Assembly (NCBI GenBank): GCA_001949185.1
Contig: BDGG01000002.1
Location: forward strand, 4,950,448-5,014,447
Direction of reading: 5' to 3'
DNA from: Ramazzottius varieornatus
Lineage: Eukaryota > Tardigrada > Eutardigrada > Parachela > Ramazzottiidae
DNA: 64,000 nt
Each line of letters opens with the position of its first letter. The first letter of the stretch is position 1. The notes under the pieces were generated by a model. That model worked only from the letters and a program-made list of their open reading frames with translations, did no database searches and had not been told where the DNA came from. Shown here in pieces: positions 12,601 to 23,600 of the stretch. The position numbers were made by a program, and so were the translations under genes.

Positions 12601-14131
12601 GGCATTGCTGACAGCCTGAGTCTCCAGTCCCAGAACTCCGGACCGGAACTGCCAAAGTGGTTACAAGACTTTGTGACCAAGAGCGAGGAGATGTTGGATT
12701 TGGCCAGAAAGACCAAGCGTCCTCTGGAATCAGACAACGAACTCAGAGCAGTTGTCCTCCCCGACCACGTCAGAAATCGAATCAAGCCTTTGATGGAAAG
12801 TATACAGAAAGTGGTTATGCTGTGCTACAGCTGGTACAAAGCAGTGGGCAGTCATAACCACCTTCAAGGTAACGCGGAGAGGGTGGCGGTTGATAGTGCT
12901 ACGCTGAAATCCTTGTTGTACTCCGAGAATGATCGTGGTGGGTTCTATAAGAGTGCTGCGGTATCACCGCAGCAGTCCATGTTGAATTCACTGGATGAGG
13001 TGAGGAGTACGTTGAGGACGTACTGGACTGAGATTCAGGATGGCGAATGGACCAGGGGAGCCATCAAGGTACCGGAAGTTCAGAAGCATCCGTTAAGACT
13101 GCGATCCGAAGCGTTAAAGAAGAACTTGGCGGACGCAGAAGAACTCAAGTCCAAGATAGCTGCAAAGGATGAAGAGATTGCTGAAATCCGAAGAAGTATG
13201 AACGTGGTTTCATATTTAAAATATATTTCATATGGGACCTCGTTAAACAAACATAAGAAAAATGTCCCTTCTAAGTGGCGCACACTCCCAGCCGGTAACA
13301 CCGAAAGCTTGCGCTACTTGGGTAAACTATCTAATCGGGTTTGTGTCGAGCTCGTCTGCAGTATTCATTCTGACTGGAGTTTGAAAAAGCCCACTCACCT
13401 GAATGTCTATCGGGTGATAAGTGATTTGGCTATTTGCTAATATTACTCGTTTTGTAGGTCTGCGGGCAAAGATCGAGGAAGTGAGTGAGCTGCAGCTTCG
13501 TCGCAGTATGGCAGAACGTCGCCAAGAGAACGCCTCAAAGACCGAAGACGATAAGAGCTCGCGACTGGCCGCCCAGAACACCGATCTCCAGCAGAAGCTA
13601 GCCAGTCTCCGGGCCGAGTATGAAAGCGAGTCGGTACACCTCCGCTCCCAGATCGAGCTGCTAGAAAGCGAGAAGCGACAGATGGAAGAGAAGCTGAAGC
13701 AGACCAGTAAACGGTTCCTGTCGGTCGACATGCCGGGGAAACCAGCCACCGGTAAAGCTTCAGGGTCTGGAGACTTCCAGGTCGATGGCCAGGTTGATGT
13801 GCTCCGGCAAGTGATTGCCAATTTGCGCGCTGAGGTGGTGGCTGCAAAGTCCGAGCAGGTCAAGAGGGACCTGGAAGAGAGGTTGCCACCGCTGAAGGTT
13901 CATCCGCCCATGCGGAGAGATGTGACGGTGGAGAGGATCGGTAAACTGAGACGGCAGCTAGCGAGTCTGGAAGCAGAAAGGTTGGGTGTATATGCTAGGA
14001 CGGCTTTGGATCTGACGAGACCCAAGGAGGAAAGAGATAAGCTGCTGAAAGAACGTCGCACATATGAGACAGAGTTCCAGCTCAAGAGCAGAAAGGTAAG
14101 GAAACTCAAACCGAAGACTAAATCTTCCTAA
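9642..14131 (+). CDS. DCTN1: Dynactin subunit 1 (p150Glued)
   Basis: Large subunit of dynactin, which links dynein to cargo and microtubules. The start ATG at 9642 opens an exon (to 9869) holding the CAP-Gly domain: GERVQDS-like beta strand, FAVGKWIGIILDEPKGKNNG, then HGLFVREN. Exon 2 (9950-10226) is the Ser/Pro/Lys-rich linker. A large exon ending at 11137 is the first coiled coil. Exons 11285-12131, 12437-13195 and 13458-14131 encode the dynein-binding segment (YVQVCLLPEQILMKLE) and later coiled coils to a TAA at 14129-14131. The last four exons join in phase. The junction from exon 2 into the coiled-coil exon (10227-10352) does not close with any good splice pair I can find, so a small exon or a base error may be hidden there. 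The tubulin-tail motif is GKNNG rather than the usual GKNDG. Introns carry three palindromic repeats. Confidence 0.95.
11155..11247. repeat. Intron-resident palindromic repeat, copy 1 (DCTN1)
   Basis: A diverged copy with arms around GGTGGCGCACACT and GCGTGCGCAAC, and an outer TGTTGACTTTG arm. It fills most of the 147-bp intron between exons ending at 11137 and starting at 11285. Confidence 0.55.
12245..12339. repeat. Intron-resident palindromic repeat, copy 2 (DCTN1)
   Basis: The best-preserved copy. The left arm runs AACTCGGCAAGATCG then CCAAGTGGCACGC, the centre is CCAGCCAATAACA, and the right arm is GTGCGCCACTTGG then GTTGCCGAGTT. The arms are complementary, giving a roughly 95-bp hairpin. 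It lies in the DCTN1 intron 12132-12436 and does not touch its ends. Confidence 0.8.
13243..13345. repeat. Intron-resident palindromic repeat, copy 3 (DCTN1)
   Basis: The core reads CTAAGTGGCGCACACTCCCAG and ends GCTTGCGCTACTTGG, with the same central CCAGCCGGTAACA as other copies. It sits in the intron 13196-13457. Confidence 0.75.
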
Positions 14132-15081
14132 ATACAGCCCGTTCAGGCAAAGTCGTCACCACTGATTTCTCAAACTTGTCGGACAATTCACGATGAGAGT
14201 TTCAGGCCTAACTTTTAGACTACGGGTGTAAGCCCTGTCAATAAGCTATAGAATCAAGCGAAAACGAATCCTTTGAAAGTACGGTTGGTTGCTGAAAAGA
14301 AATTGTTTGGGTGAGGGTCGTCATCCGACCGAGCATCAACTTTTTTTCTTGAAATTCAAGTCTACTAAAATCCAGCGTGACTCATTTCACGCAAGTTCTG
14401 GCGCGTCCGATACTAGATCAGATGCGCTATCGTTCTGCATCAGCGGTTTGCTTTCGCTGTCTCAAACAAAATTTTTCGAAGTAAAAGTCTGTTTTAGGAC
14501 CGTTGGAAAAACAACGGGAAAACAAGGGTCTCTATACGACTGTTCCCGTCGAGCCTTGAGCTTTGATCGATATTTCGACTACGGTAGTTCGACTTGGGAC
14601 GTCTAGTAGTTTTCTAAAAGGGGAAAGTTGGGGCTATCAGGCAAAATTGGGAACAGCGCTCAGAAATCGTTATTGGGAGAGAACCAATTTTTTGAAAGGG
14701 TGGTGACAAGTTTGCTTGAGCGGGCTGTATTTTTGTCAACTATTGTTTTTTAGACTAACCAACTGGTTGCTTTTCAGATACGACTCGATATATTGGAGCT
14801 TTCCGGTCCCGCTAAAAATTTTATTTTCTGATGATGTACTTTTCAGAGTACGTTACGCCTGTTGAATTTTAGTGTTTTATATCAAGCTGCGTTTGTCCTT
14901 TCTACGGAATCGTGTCACTAGAGTGAAGTAGCATGATGGAGCTTTGTATTTAACACAAAACCTTGTGCATAAATCAACCGTCGGAAAGAGTTCGAAACGC
15001 CATGCAGTCCTTTAGGCGAGACTATGAATGAAAGCTTCTGGGAACCGGTAAACGAACATGATAACAAAGTTTGAAGGAATT
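14132..15081. other. Convergent intergenic region between DCTN1 and the LIN54-like gene
   Basis: Both flanking genes end into this region, so it should hold two 3' UTRs. I see no gene. The open frame 14289-14606 resembles no family and has no splice signals. Confidence 0.5.
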
Positions 15082-18000
15082 TTATTGAGTTCTTTGACTG
15101 GGCATCTGAATAGCAACACTCTTCTGTTTCACTCTCTTCGACGGTGAAGTCTCCAGAGAACTTTGCAGGGGTCGCTTCTTACGTGGTCGTGCCACTGTCT
15201 TGTATCCATACTGTACGTGCTTCACTGGTGTCTGTGCTGCAGTAACATAGGCACTTGTTGAACTTCCGGACGATATGCCTGTCGCTTGTGCAGACGATTC
15301 TCCAGAAGAAGAATCTTTCGAAGAGGGTACCTGACTTCTAGTTGCGAGCGAAGTATCCTGGACTGTCAGTTGTCGCGACCGTTGAGCGCAGGGAAACTCC
15401 TTCGAAATGTTACTTGAACCATGCGACGAGCCCGTGGCTTTCTCTGAAGACTTCGTACTCGAAGGGAAGGTGACGGTTACTTGTGCGGGTTGTCCGGGGG
15501 AAGTTACGAGGTTCTTGCTAGCCGCTGGCGACAAGGAGACTGTTTGGGAACTTCCTCGCTCTGTGAAATAGAAAAGAAAGTCAGTCGGTGGAGTACCGGT
15601 ACTCATTGGGGAAGCTGGTATCGAACTTGATTGCCGTAGCGAGCTTGATTTGAGCAGGAATCAGCCAATCAAGATAGAACATGTGGGTGGAGCCGAATCA
15701 CTTGAACTCACTACGCTAATCCATGCCTGATTCTTGATTAAGACACATGGACCGCTAAAGGCGCTAATCCAGTGAGCAATGAGTTTGAGTAGCTTTTTGA
15801 CCACGCTTCTCTACGGCCATTTCTTTCCAAGATTCTTCCCGAATTTTAGACATAGAAGGCTCGGCGNNNNNNNNNNNNNNNNNNNNNNNNNNNNNNNNNN
15901 NNNNNNNNNNNNNNNNACTTTTAGCCACGGCCAAAATGTATTGTCCGTTCGATTGATCTATTGATGTTGAGTCGGCTAAAATAGTTTTGGCATCAATAAA
16001 TCATTCGAACGCACGATACATTCTAGCCGTGGCTAAAAGTATTTTAGCTGCTTTAGCCGCGGCTAAAATACTTTTAGCCACGGCTAAGAACGGCTAAAGC
16101 GGCTTATTTTAGCTTCGCCGAACCTATTATACAGACACTGTTTCTTCGACTGCAGCTTTAACCACTTTCTCAATTTCACTTTACCTTTAACTATGACTAT
16201 TCTCAGAGAATAGAAGTTGATGACTGATCCGGTTCGGCTTTCAGAACCACAACCGAAAATTTCTCATACCCGTTTGCCAATTTGAATTCGAAGTTTTGTT
16301 CAGTTTGATATCTCGATCTGAACTAATCTTCATAAAATGGTGCTTGTTTTGCAAAGGCTTCCGGTCCCGGAAAACTTACGCTAATCGCGGGCTTCGATTA
16401 GCGAGTCTCAACCTCTCGTGATTAGAGCAAGGAGTGGGCGGAGCAAATCACCAGCACTAATCAAATACCATACGCTAGTCAAGTTTGATATCAACCTCCC
16501 CATTGTGTATAATATGAAGAAAGAAATGGGAGCTCGCAAAGAATGCTTTTCCGAAGTGGCGCAAGTCTGTGGAATTATTAGCCAAGCACGTGCGCCTCTG
16601 GGGAAAATCGATCTTGTCGGGTTTGTTTGCTTAATTGCCAAAAGTAAACTAAGTACCGGATTTCCCGGCTGAGCTGTTTCGCACTTCCGTCTGGTCAAGT
16701 GCGCTGAAGTCTGATTGCGAAGCCTCGACCATTTCTGGCTGGACGGATAGTATGGAGCTCCATGAATGCTCGTTCTGAGATGCAACAGGTTTTTGGTGTG
16801 CGTTGTCGTAGGCAAGCTGCAGTTCGGGGTCGAAGAATACCTGGTCGCCTTTCTTTCTGGATCTAGCCACCGCGGCGGAAGCTGCTTCTTGAATGGCAGA
16901 CTTCCATTCAGGAACCGAGCTTGAAGGCATGTCGTTGGATGAGAACGTGGCTTTGTAGTTGGAGTCGTGGAATATCTTGAATATTCGTCCCTGCATTCGT
17001 TCCGTAAACATCGAGCAGTCTTGCCCGCCCGAAAACGGACCTTGCATGTTTTCGTTCAACATCATTGCCGCGGTGCCGTCGGTAATGCTCCAGTCCAGCA
17101 GTCAAAATTCGGTGACGAAGAGTTGTTCCTCCAGACCAAACCTGCAGTTAAATTGTGAGCCAAATGACCAAATACCGGTACACCTACACACGTTAATTGA
17201 AGTCCTGCTTCTGGTGCTTTTCGACATTTACACGAGCTGGCCGTTGCCTCTTACCTGAGGCAGCAGTCGTCCGACCTGACGTTCAGTATGGAAACGTCTC
17301 GAGATCGTGCTCTACTCCGTGCTCCTCAGGAGTCATACAAGAGCCGACACCGCTGCTGATGCAAGCACTCGCAACACAAACGAGCAAAATCCGGAAAAAA
17401 CTGCTCCCAGATTTTAGCCTTTTCCAGGTTTTTCACCGTTTTTGAGTAAGTAAATTTTGACATGATTACCGCCCCGGAGCGCCGAGGGCACCAGCGCCTT
17501 GGGGTGGACCCCGGCAAGTCTTTGATCCCGGATTCTTCTGAGAATCATCTTCCCAACGATCCGGAGAGCCAAGGTTAAATCGGCGCAGCGGTTTCGGATT
17601 CTGTCGACAGCGTAACTGTTTGCCAAATCTCCGGAAAACAGGCTCTAACACAACATCCGCTCTGCTTTAGGTAAATAGATCCGATCGCACATGGCGCGCT
17701 ACCGTAAAAAGAAGCAAAAGGCCGTTTTGCTGGCAAACAAGGAAGTGCAGTAGATAGCGCTGCCAAACAGGCCGTCAGTCTTTCCGAAATGCCCAAACCT
17801 GATATCACCGCGGTCCGCCATGTTTGCAGTGGAATACCTTGAACATCACGCTGGTCTCTCATTCACAGTCTGGTTATATTCAATATTGGTTTATTTACCC
17901 CTATAATGGACGCACACAACAGGAGGCAGATGCTTTGTAATGAGTTAGTTGTTCCACAAGATTCCTGCTGTTCTTAAAGGTAATTGCAAGTGGAAGACCT

Positions 18001-20341
18001 TACAAAGCGCGAGCTAGGACAACCATATCGAGGACCTCAAGGAGCCACACAGTATGATTTTGTTAGTCGCCCTGACCCTCCCGTGTAGATCAACTCTACC
18101 TAGCATCATGAGCGATGAATGCAATGGGTTCAGATATATTCCTAGTTTTTGGACCTTTGCTTTTCGTGTCTACTGTCGGATCTATGCACTATCGCAATGA
18201 CCAGTGGAAAGTCGAGTCATCGAACACGGTTACTGATACCACATTCTCAATTCCTGCGTCTGCAGTTAAGTACACTGACGAATACCGAGATCTTCAAGGG
18301 CTGAAATTTGCAAATGGATTTACACTACCGGAGAGTGCGCGTTCTATCACCAGATCCCGAGCACCAGACGGATTAGACAAGTAAGAACTCATGGGCATGT
18401 CGTACTGGAAAACCACGGGCAAAACTATGCATGATGGGACTTTGACATGCCTGACGTTACGAACTGCACCGGTTTTCACAAGATGAGATACGGGCACCGG
18501 AAGCGAATATTTGAAGAAGTTACTCCTATCACAGTTTCCCAAAATACTAAACTAGTATCACGGGAAGAGTTCAAACTCGATCGGAACTTGAACCTTGCAC
18601 AGATACGCGTTGGCGTAGAATTGAGTCCAAAATCACAGACGTCTTCTTCTCTTGGGGCTTTGATGCGCTTTCAGTGCTTTGAATGGACTTCTTTCGCCTG
18701 GTTCTTCTACGCCGAGACGGCCGGAGTGGATGATAAACCGTATTCTTACATTCCAGGCACGTGCATGAGTCCCCACATCGCTTATTAGCCTGCAATACCA
18801 CACACCAACTTTAGTCCAAGTTCGAGCAACTTTGGTTACACGGCGTTTTCCTTACCACAAAACATTCACAGTAATTCTTCAGGCATTCCGATTTGCGACA
18901 GCGGCATCCAGTTCTTTGTTTGCCGCCGACCAAGATGCATCCACCCGTTCCCACTCGCTTGAAAGCTTTCGCATTCCTTTTAAGGATGGTATTTGCCGCT
19001 TCGGTCCGCTCATCGGGAAAGTTTTCGTTGTTGAAACAGTTCTGACAGGAACATCCGCCCCCGCATACTTCGCCTAGGCTGAAGCAGTCGCAGTACAGCT
19101 TGAGACAGTTAGATTTCGAGCAGCGACAGGTTCGGGGTTTCGTGGGCGGTTTCTCCAGGACCACGTTCGCATTCTCTTCAGTCGGAAGAGAGTTTTCACT
19201 GAAGTCGGCTTCTGGGACATTGACTTCTAACAGCTGATGCTGTATATAAAAAGCGAAAAATCGCTGTTAAGCAGCAAAGATTGACAGAAATTTCCAGAAT
19301 AAGGTACTGCCGTACTGGTAACTGTCATCTTCTTGCCATCCCACATTCTTCTTACCGGGTACAAGGGATAGCTGAAGGTTGTTCGGAGAGGATCAGCGGG
19401 AATCGGCAGCTTACTCAAAATACTGCGCGGTCCGTGAGATACTATATTGGAGCTAGTCAATAAAACGTTGACTGGTTTCGCGCAGCGGATAGGTCTCAGT
19501 CCTTTTCCATCCTTCGTTTGTGTGGGTCTCCTATAACTCCGTCCAAACGCTGAGAAAGCAAACTACATCAGATGCAATCTCACACATCATAACTCGTTTC
19601 GAAGCTGCCCATCTGGTGCCAATGCTGTGATACAGTAACTACCTGACTGGGACTTCTGGAGACAGGCCAGGAGCTCCTCGAGGTTAAAGGTTGGGCAGGA
19701 ACCATAGTTTGAGAACGCTGGAAGAATGAACGTTGAAACATGCGGCAACTGCTGACCAGTGGTCGGTTCAGCTGGGACAGGCGCCACAAAAGACAAGATG
19801 GTCTCCTCGGCCGAAGGTGCATTGGTCTCTTCCGTGAGGTTCAGCGGAAGTGTAGGTTCGTGAGTGGAGCAATCTGGCAGTTGTGAGCTACAGTCTGGTG
19901 TGGAGGCCGAATCTTCATGACGCTGTCTCTGAAAATATTCTTCTGGCGCAGTACAAGTGACTTTGCTTGTCACGGCATCCACTCTCGTTTTAACTGAGAA
20001 AAAAGAAGAACGTTCGGAGCAGTGACCATAACTAGCGTATGGGAGATGCCACCGGAAGTCGCACCTGTAAGTGTTGCATTCGGTGAATCGGACTGGGCTT
20101 CATCGCCGTTAGGCTTCTCAAACACACCTGTTCCGCTGCAGTCAGGTTGCGGACTGCTCGTACCATCATGCGGGATGTCGTGAAGCACTTCTTGCTGAAC
20201 CTGCACATTGTCTGCTGTTCCGAGTTGTCCACCTAGAGCAGTGTGGTCCACCTGCATCTCTGCCATGTCTTCCGAGCTGATGATTTCCGTTTCGATGTCA
20301 TCTTCAACCGTCCGTGTAGACAGCATCTGGAACGAATCCAT
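15082..20341 (-). CDS. LIN54: LIN54/tesmin-family CXC-hinge-CXC DNA-binding protein
   Basis: Members bind CHR promoter elements in the DREAM/MuvB complex (LIN54, fly Mip120) or in germ-line variants (tesmin). Exons on the minus strand: 20341-20065 (acidic N-terminus), 19993-19643, 19441-19308, 19239-18856, 18789 to about 18594, one ending at 16657, and the last 15560-15082. Exon 19239-18856 has the first CXC (RTCRCSKSNCLKLYCDCF...CSCQNC), the hinge and the start of the second (GCRCRKSECLKNYCECF), which finishes in the next exon (KRCGDSCTCLECKN). The tyrosines of LKLYC and LKNYC, which contact DNA in human LIN54, are present. Joins through the second CXC are in phase. The join from 18594 to the exon ending at 16657 is unresolved, so the Ser-rich, Arg/Lys-rich tail could be alternative or separate. 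The stop TAA lies next to an AATAAA poly(A) signal. Intron 15561-16656 holds two repeats and a gap. Confidence 0.85.
15867..15916. other. Assembly gap (N run)
   Basis: A run of 50 N immediately beside a palindromic repeat (15917-16040), in an intron of the LIN54-like gene. Confidence 0.99.
15917..16135. repeat. Palindromic TTTTAGCC/GGCTAAAA element
   Basis: 15917-16040 is a nearly complete fold-back: it begins ACTTTTAGCCACGGC and ends GCCGTGGCTAAAAGT, with arms about 55 bases long. It is followed to 16135 by further inverted copies of the short word TTTTAGCCGCGGCTAAAA. It looks like a MITE terminus plus nested or tandem termini. The left flank is lost in the gap. Confidence 0.75.
16545..16629. 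repeat. Intron-resident palindromic repeat, copy 4 (LIN54-like gene)
   Basis: Core CCGAAGTGGCGCAAG, central TTATTAGCCAAGCA, right arm CGTGCGCCTCTGGGG and outer ATCTTGTCGGGTTTGTTT, matching the family seen in DCTN1. It lies just downstream, in the gene's direction, of the exon ending at 16657. Confidence 0.7.
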
Positions 20342-20654
20342 GGTCCTCGCAGTCCTGCAAGAAACCAACACAGTTAGAATCAAAGTTTTGTTCCGCCAGC
20401 TGCTTCATCTGGCTGTAATGAAGCTTGTAATTGAGCAGCACAAACCTGGCAGAAATTGAAACTCGATTAAGGACAACACGCATGGGAGCAGGGAAGGGAG
20501 ACATCTACCCCAGGGGTTCGCCTTGGACGCGAAAATCAGAAATCTGTTTGGGTTTCTGACTTTTCGTTTTGGTGAACCGAAAAAACCCAGAAAAGCTGTT
20601 CAGTGCGATTATCTTTAAACAAAAAACAGTGATAATCTTGTTGACGCTGTGCAG
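20342..20654. other. Divergent promoter region, LIN54-like / polycystin-like genes
   Basis: A spacer of about 300 bases between two genes transcribed away from each other. The start exon of the polycystin-like gene has not been located and may lie here. There is no other feature. Confidence 0.4.
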
Positions 20655-23600
20655 GAAGGATGAACCGCGGGGCGTTGAATGGCAGTACGACGGACCTTTT
20701 CGTGATGGGAGAAAAGGTAAGCACCTTCGACTAGTATGACTAGTATTACAGCTCCATCCCATCACACTTTTATCATATCTGTACCAGATTACTTTCAGAC
20801 GAAACAGATGCGCTAGCGAACACTGGGGCGGTTTGTGGTCCTGCTGCCGCCAAGGAACCAGACTGTAGCGATACAGGTATATTGTGGTGTTTCAGTCTGT
20901 TTATTCTTACATCAACTCTTTCGGCTTGCGTAGACAATCTCCCAAGGATTAGATCGTACTTTCCACCAAGTATCACTCCATCTACTTTTCCTGAGCCTGT
21001 CGTTTTCCTCACGACCATCAACGAGCGGATGACGCGCCAGAAATGCGGACTGTATTGCGTACTACAGAATTACCCATTCGCAAACTACGTGGACAACTGC
21101 GAGATGTGCTTATGCGGCGTGCTCGAGAACAGTCCTGTTTCCGAAACTCAAGATACGACTGGAACTTCAGGCGCAGTTTGCATAAACGGAACGGACCTGG
21201 TGGGAATCGGACTGAACGCCACAGTCTTCACCGGGTCTTCCCAGCCCGTCGCGCCTTCTACTGGGGAAGCGAAAGTGGCTAGGTTAAACGCTACCGAAGA
21301 ATACGAACTGCACTTTCGGGTGTGGCACTGGAACAAACTAAGCTTTATAACCATCGCCGTCAATCTGGGTAACGACATCGACGCAGTAATGCGTAACCAG
21401 AGCGTTCAGATTTCGGCGACCGGCTTCGGCTTCACGGCCAAGAGAATCAAGTACCGGACACCGGGTCTCTTCCGGTTGCGAGTAGTCGCGGACGACGGGT
21501 TCCAGGAGGTGTTCCAGGAACTCCTGGTCGAAGTCGCGCCAGCAATTGGGAAAGCCCTCATAGCAGTTTCGCCGACTTTGCCTCGTGCTAAGGAGACAGT
21601 ACAGTTCAAAGTACCCGGGTTCAAAACCCATGCTGAAAGTAACATCATGTGGTTCTTCCAAGATCCGGTATCATTCGCGGAGTCAACTGCCGTCAGCCCT
21701 TCGAGGACCTATGGAGAGGCCGGAGTGTACCGTACTGATGTGTCGGTATCTTCGGCCAGCACTAGCCAAACTGGCTCTATTGATGTTGTCGTGGAAGGTC
21801 AGAATTCCCACTCTTGTTTTCACGAGAAAAAATTCACAATCTTCTTTCTTGCAGCTCCCTTGGAAGGTCTCCACATCTTTTGCGCAGCGACAGCCGAAGT
21901 GAACCGTATCATAAGCATCGTCGTGAAAGTAGATAACGGCACGAACTACCACTTCCTTGTGGACAACGGACTGGAGCAAACTAGCACCATCGAAAGCTCA
22001 ACTGGGCGGTACCGCGTCCTGTACCCCAACCCCGGTCTCTACAACCTCACAGTCGTTGCATCCAACCCCGTTAGCCGTCTACAGAGCTCCTTCAGTATTC
22101 GAGTTGAAGAACCCGAAATCATAGTCGTCCTTGGCTTCGAAGTACCTGACTTCGTGGTAGTCAACGAGCCGATAACTATTGGAGTGATGATGAACATGGA
22201 CAACGAAACTCTTCGCAACTATGTGTTCGAATGGGAATTCAACCATTGCACTGATAAGATGATCGACTCCGGCAACGGGCTGGTCGTCGTCACAAAGACC
22301 TTTTACGAAATAGATACTATCCACATCCGGTTGACCATCACCGGACCCAAAGGTGGGCGAAAAGTCCTGCATCGAAAGATCTCGGTGGTGAGACGATGTG
22401 TTATCTCTCCGGATACTGGCATGGCGCTACTCACCGAGTTCCGCTTGAAATGCGTGAGTACTGACAATCGCAACAGTGTGGGCACGCAAACAGTTAGAAT
22501 TTCCAATGCTGAAGTGGGTTCCTTCGACGTGGTGTACTCTGCGAATTCGAGAGGGATGATCCTGCCTGACCACATGACGAACGGAAGCGCCCTGTGGACT
22601 ATAGTGTTCCCTGATGGCAGTTTGGGCCAGTGCGGGGGAAACGAAACCTGCGACTTGGTTTACGATGTGATGATCCTTGGAGGAGGTAATCGTACGGTGG
22701 AGGACCTGCTGGAAATCATGGCGAGCCTTCTCGAGGAGAGACAACCGGAAGGAAGCGGGGTTCCTTTGGTTTTGGTCGCACAGTATTTCATAATCGTCAA
22801 GAGCGATCCAACCGCCGTTTCCTTGTCTGAGTTCTCCAGCCTGCTGTCAAAACTCTGCTCACATACCGTGAGAAGCCATACAACTTCCGGAAACCCAGTT
22901 GTCGCTTTGAAGCTTCTCAATCTTCTCAAGGTACGTTGACGGTTCACCAGCCCAATATCGTGTTGCTTCACCATTGTTCGAACGATAAATACTTTTTTTG
23001 CAGCTGCTGTCGGATTTTGAGGACTTGATGTTCTTGAGAGAGGACGCTATAACAATCGTAAGTTTTCTTGCATACTACGTGATGGAAAAACGGCGCACAA
23101 AGGATGGTTCAGAGGAGCGAGACTCGCTTTTCCCGTTGACGAAGAAGGTCTTGAATGCCACAGTCGACCTACCTGGCCAAGTACTCCATGGTCCTCCGGT
23201 GCGTCTGTTAAAACCATTATGTATGCTGGTCGCCAGTACCGTAGGGGAAAGCAGCGGAAAAATATCTTTCAATACCAACGACGTAATGGTGTCAGGTGTA
23301 ATAGTCAACATATCCACCGCACAAAGTATCCTCCATTCGGAAGGTAAGAAAAAAGTTTACTTTTTCAGATGCTTAGCTTGCTGGACAGTAAAAGTACAGC
23401 AACTGGAATTTTTGAATAGATTATTCGTTATCTATTGTTAGGCGTGACAGTCTCGCTTCCGGTGAAGACCATGAACCAGCTCGCATCCTCAGACGACCGA
23501 CAAGCCATCCTGGTCGTCGCCAAGTGCAGACATGACTGTTGGCCATCGCACCGACGCCTTCCAAACAACTCGACTTGTGATCCAGCCGAAACGAAGGACT

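Noticed and set aside
13327-13863. 178- and 134-codon minus-strand frames
   Set aside because: Antisense shadows of the dynactin coiled-coil exon.
14289-14606. 105-codon plus-strand frame after DCTN1
   Set aside because: No family resemblance, in a convergent 3' UTR region; not supported.
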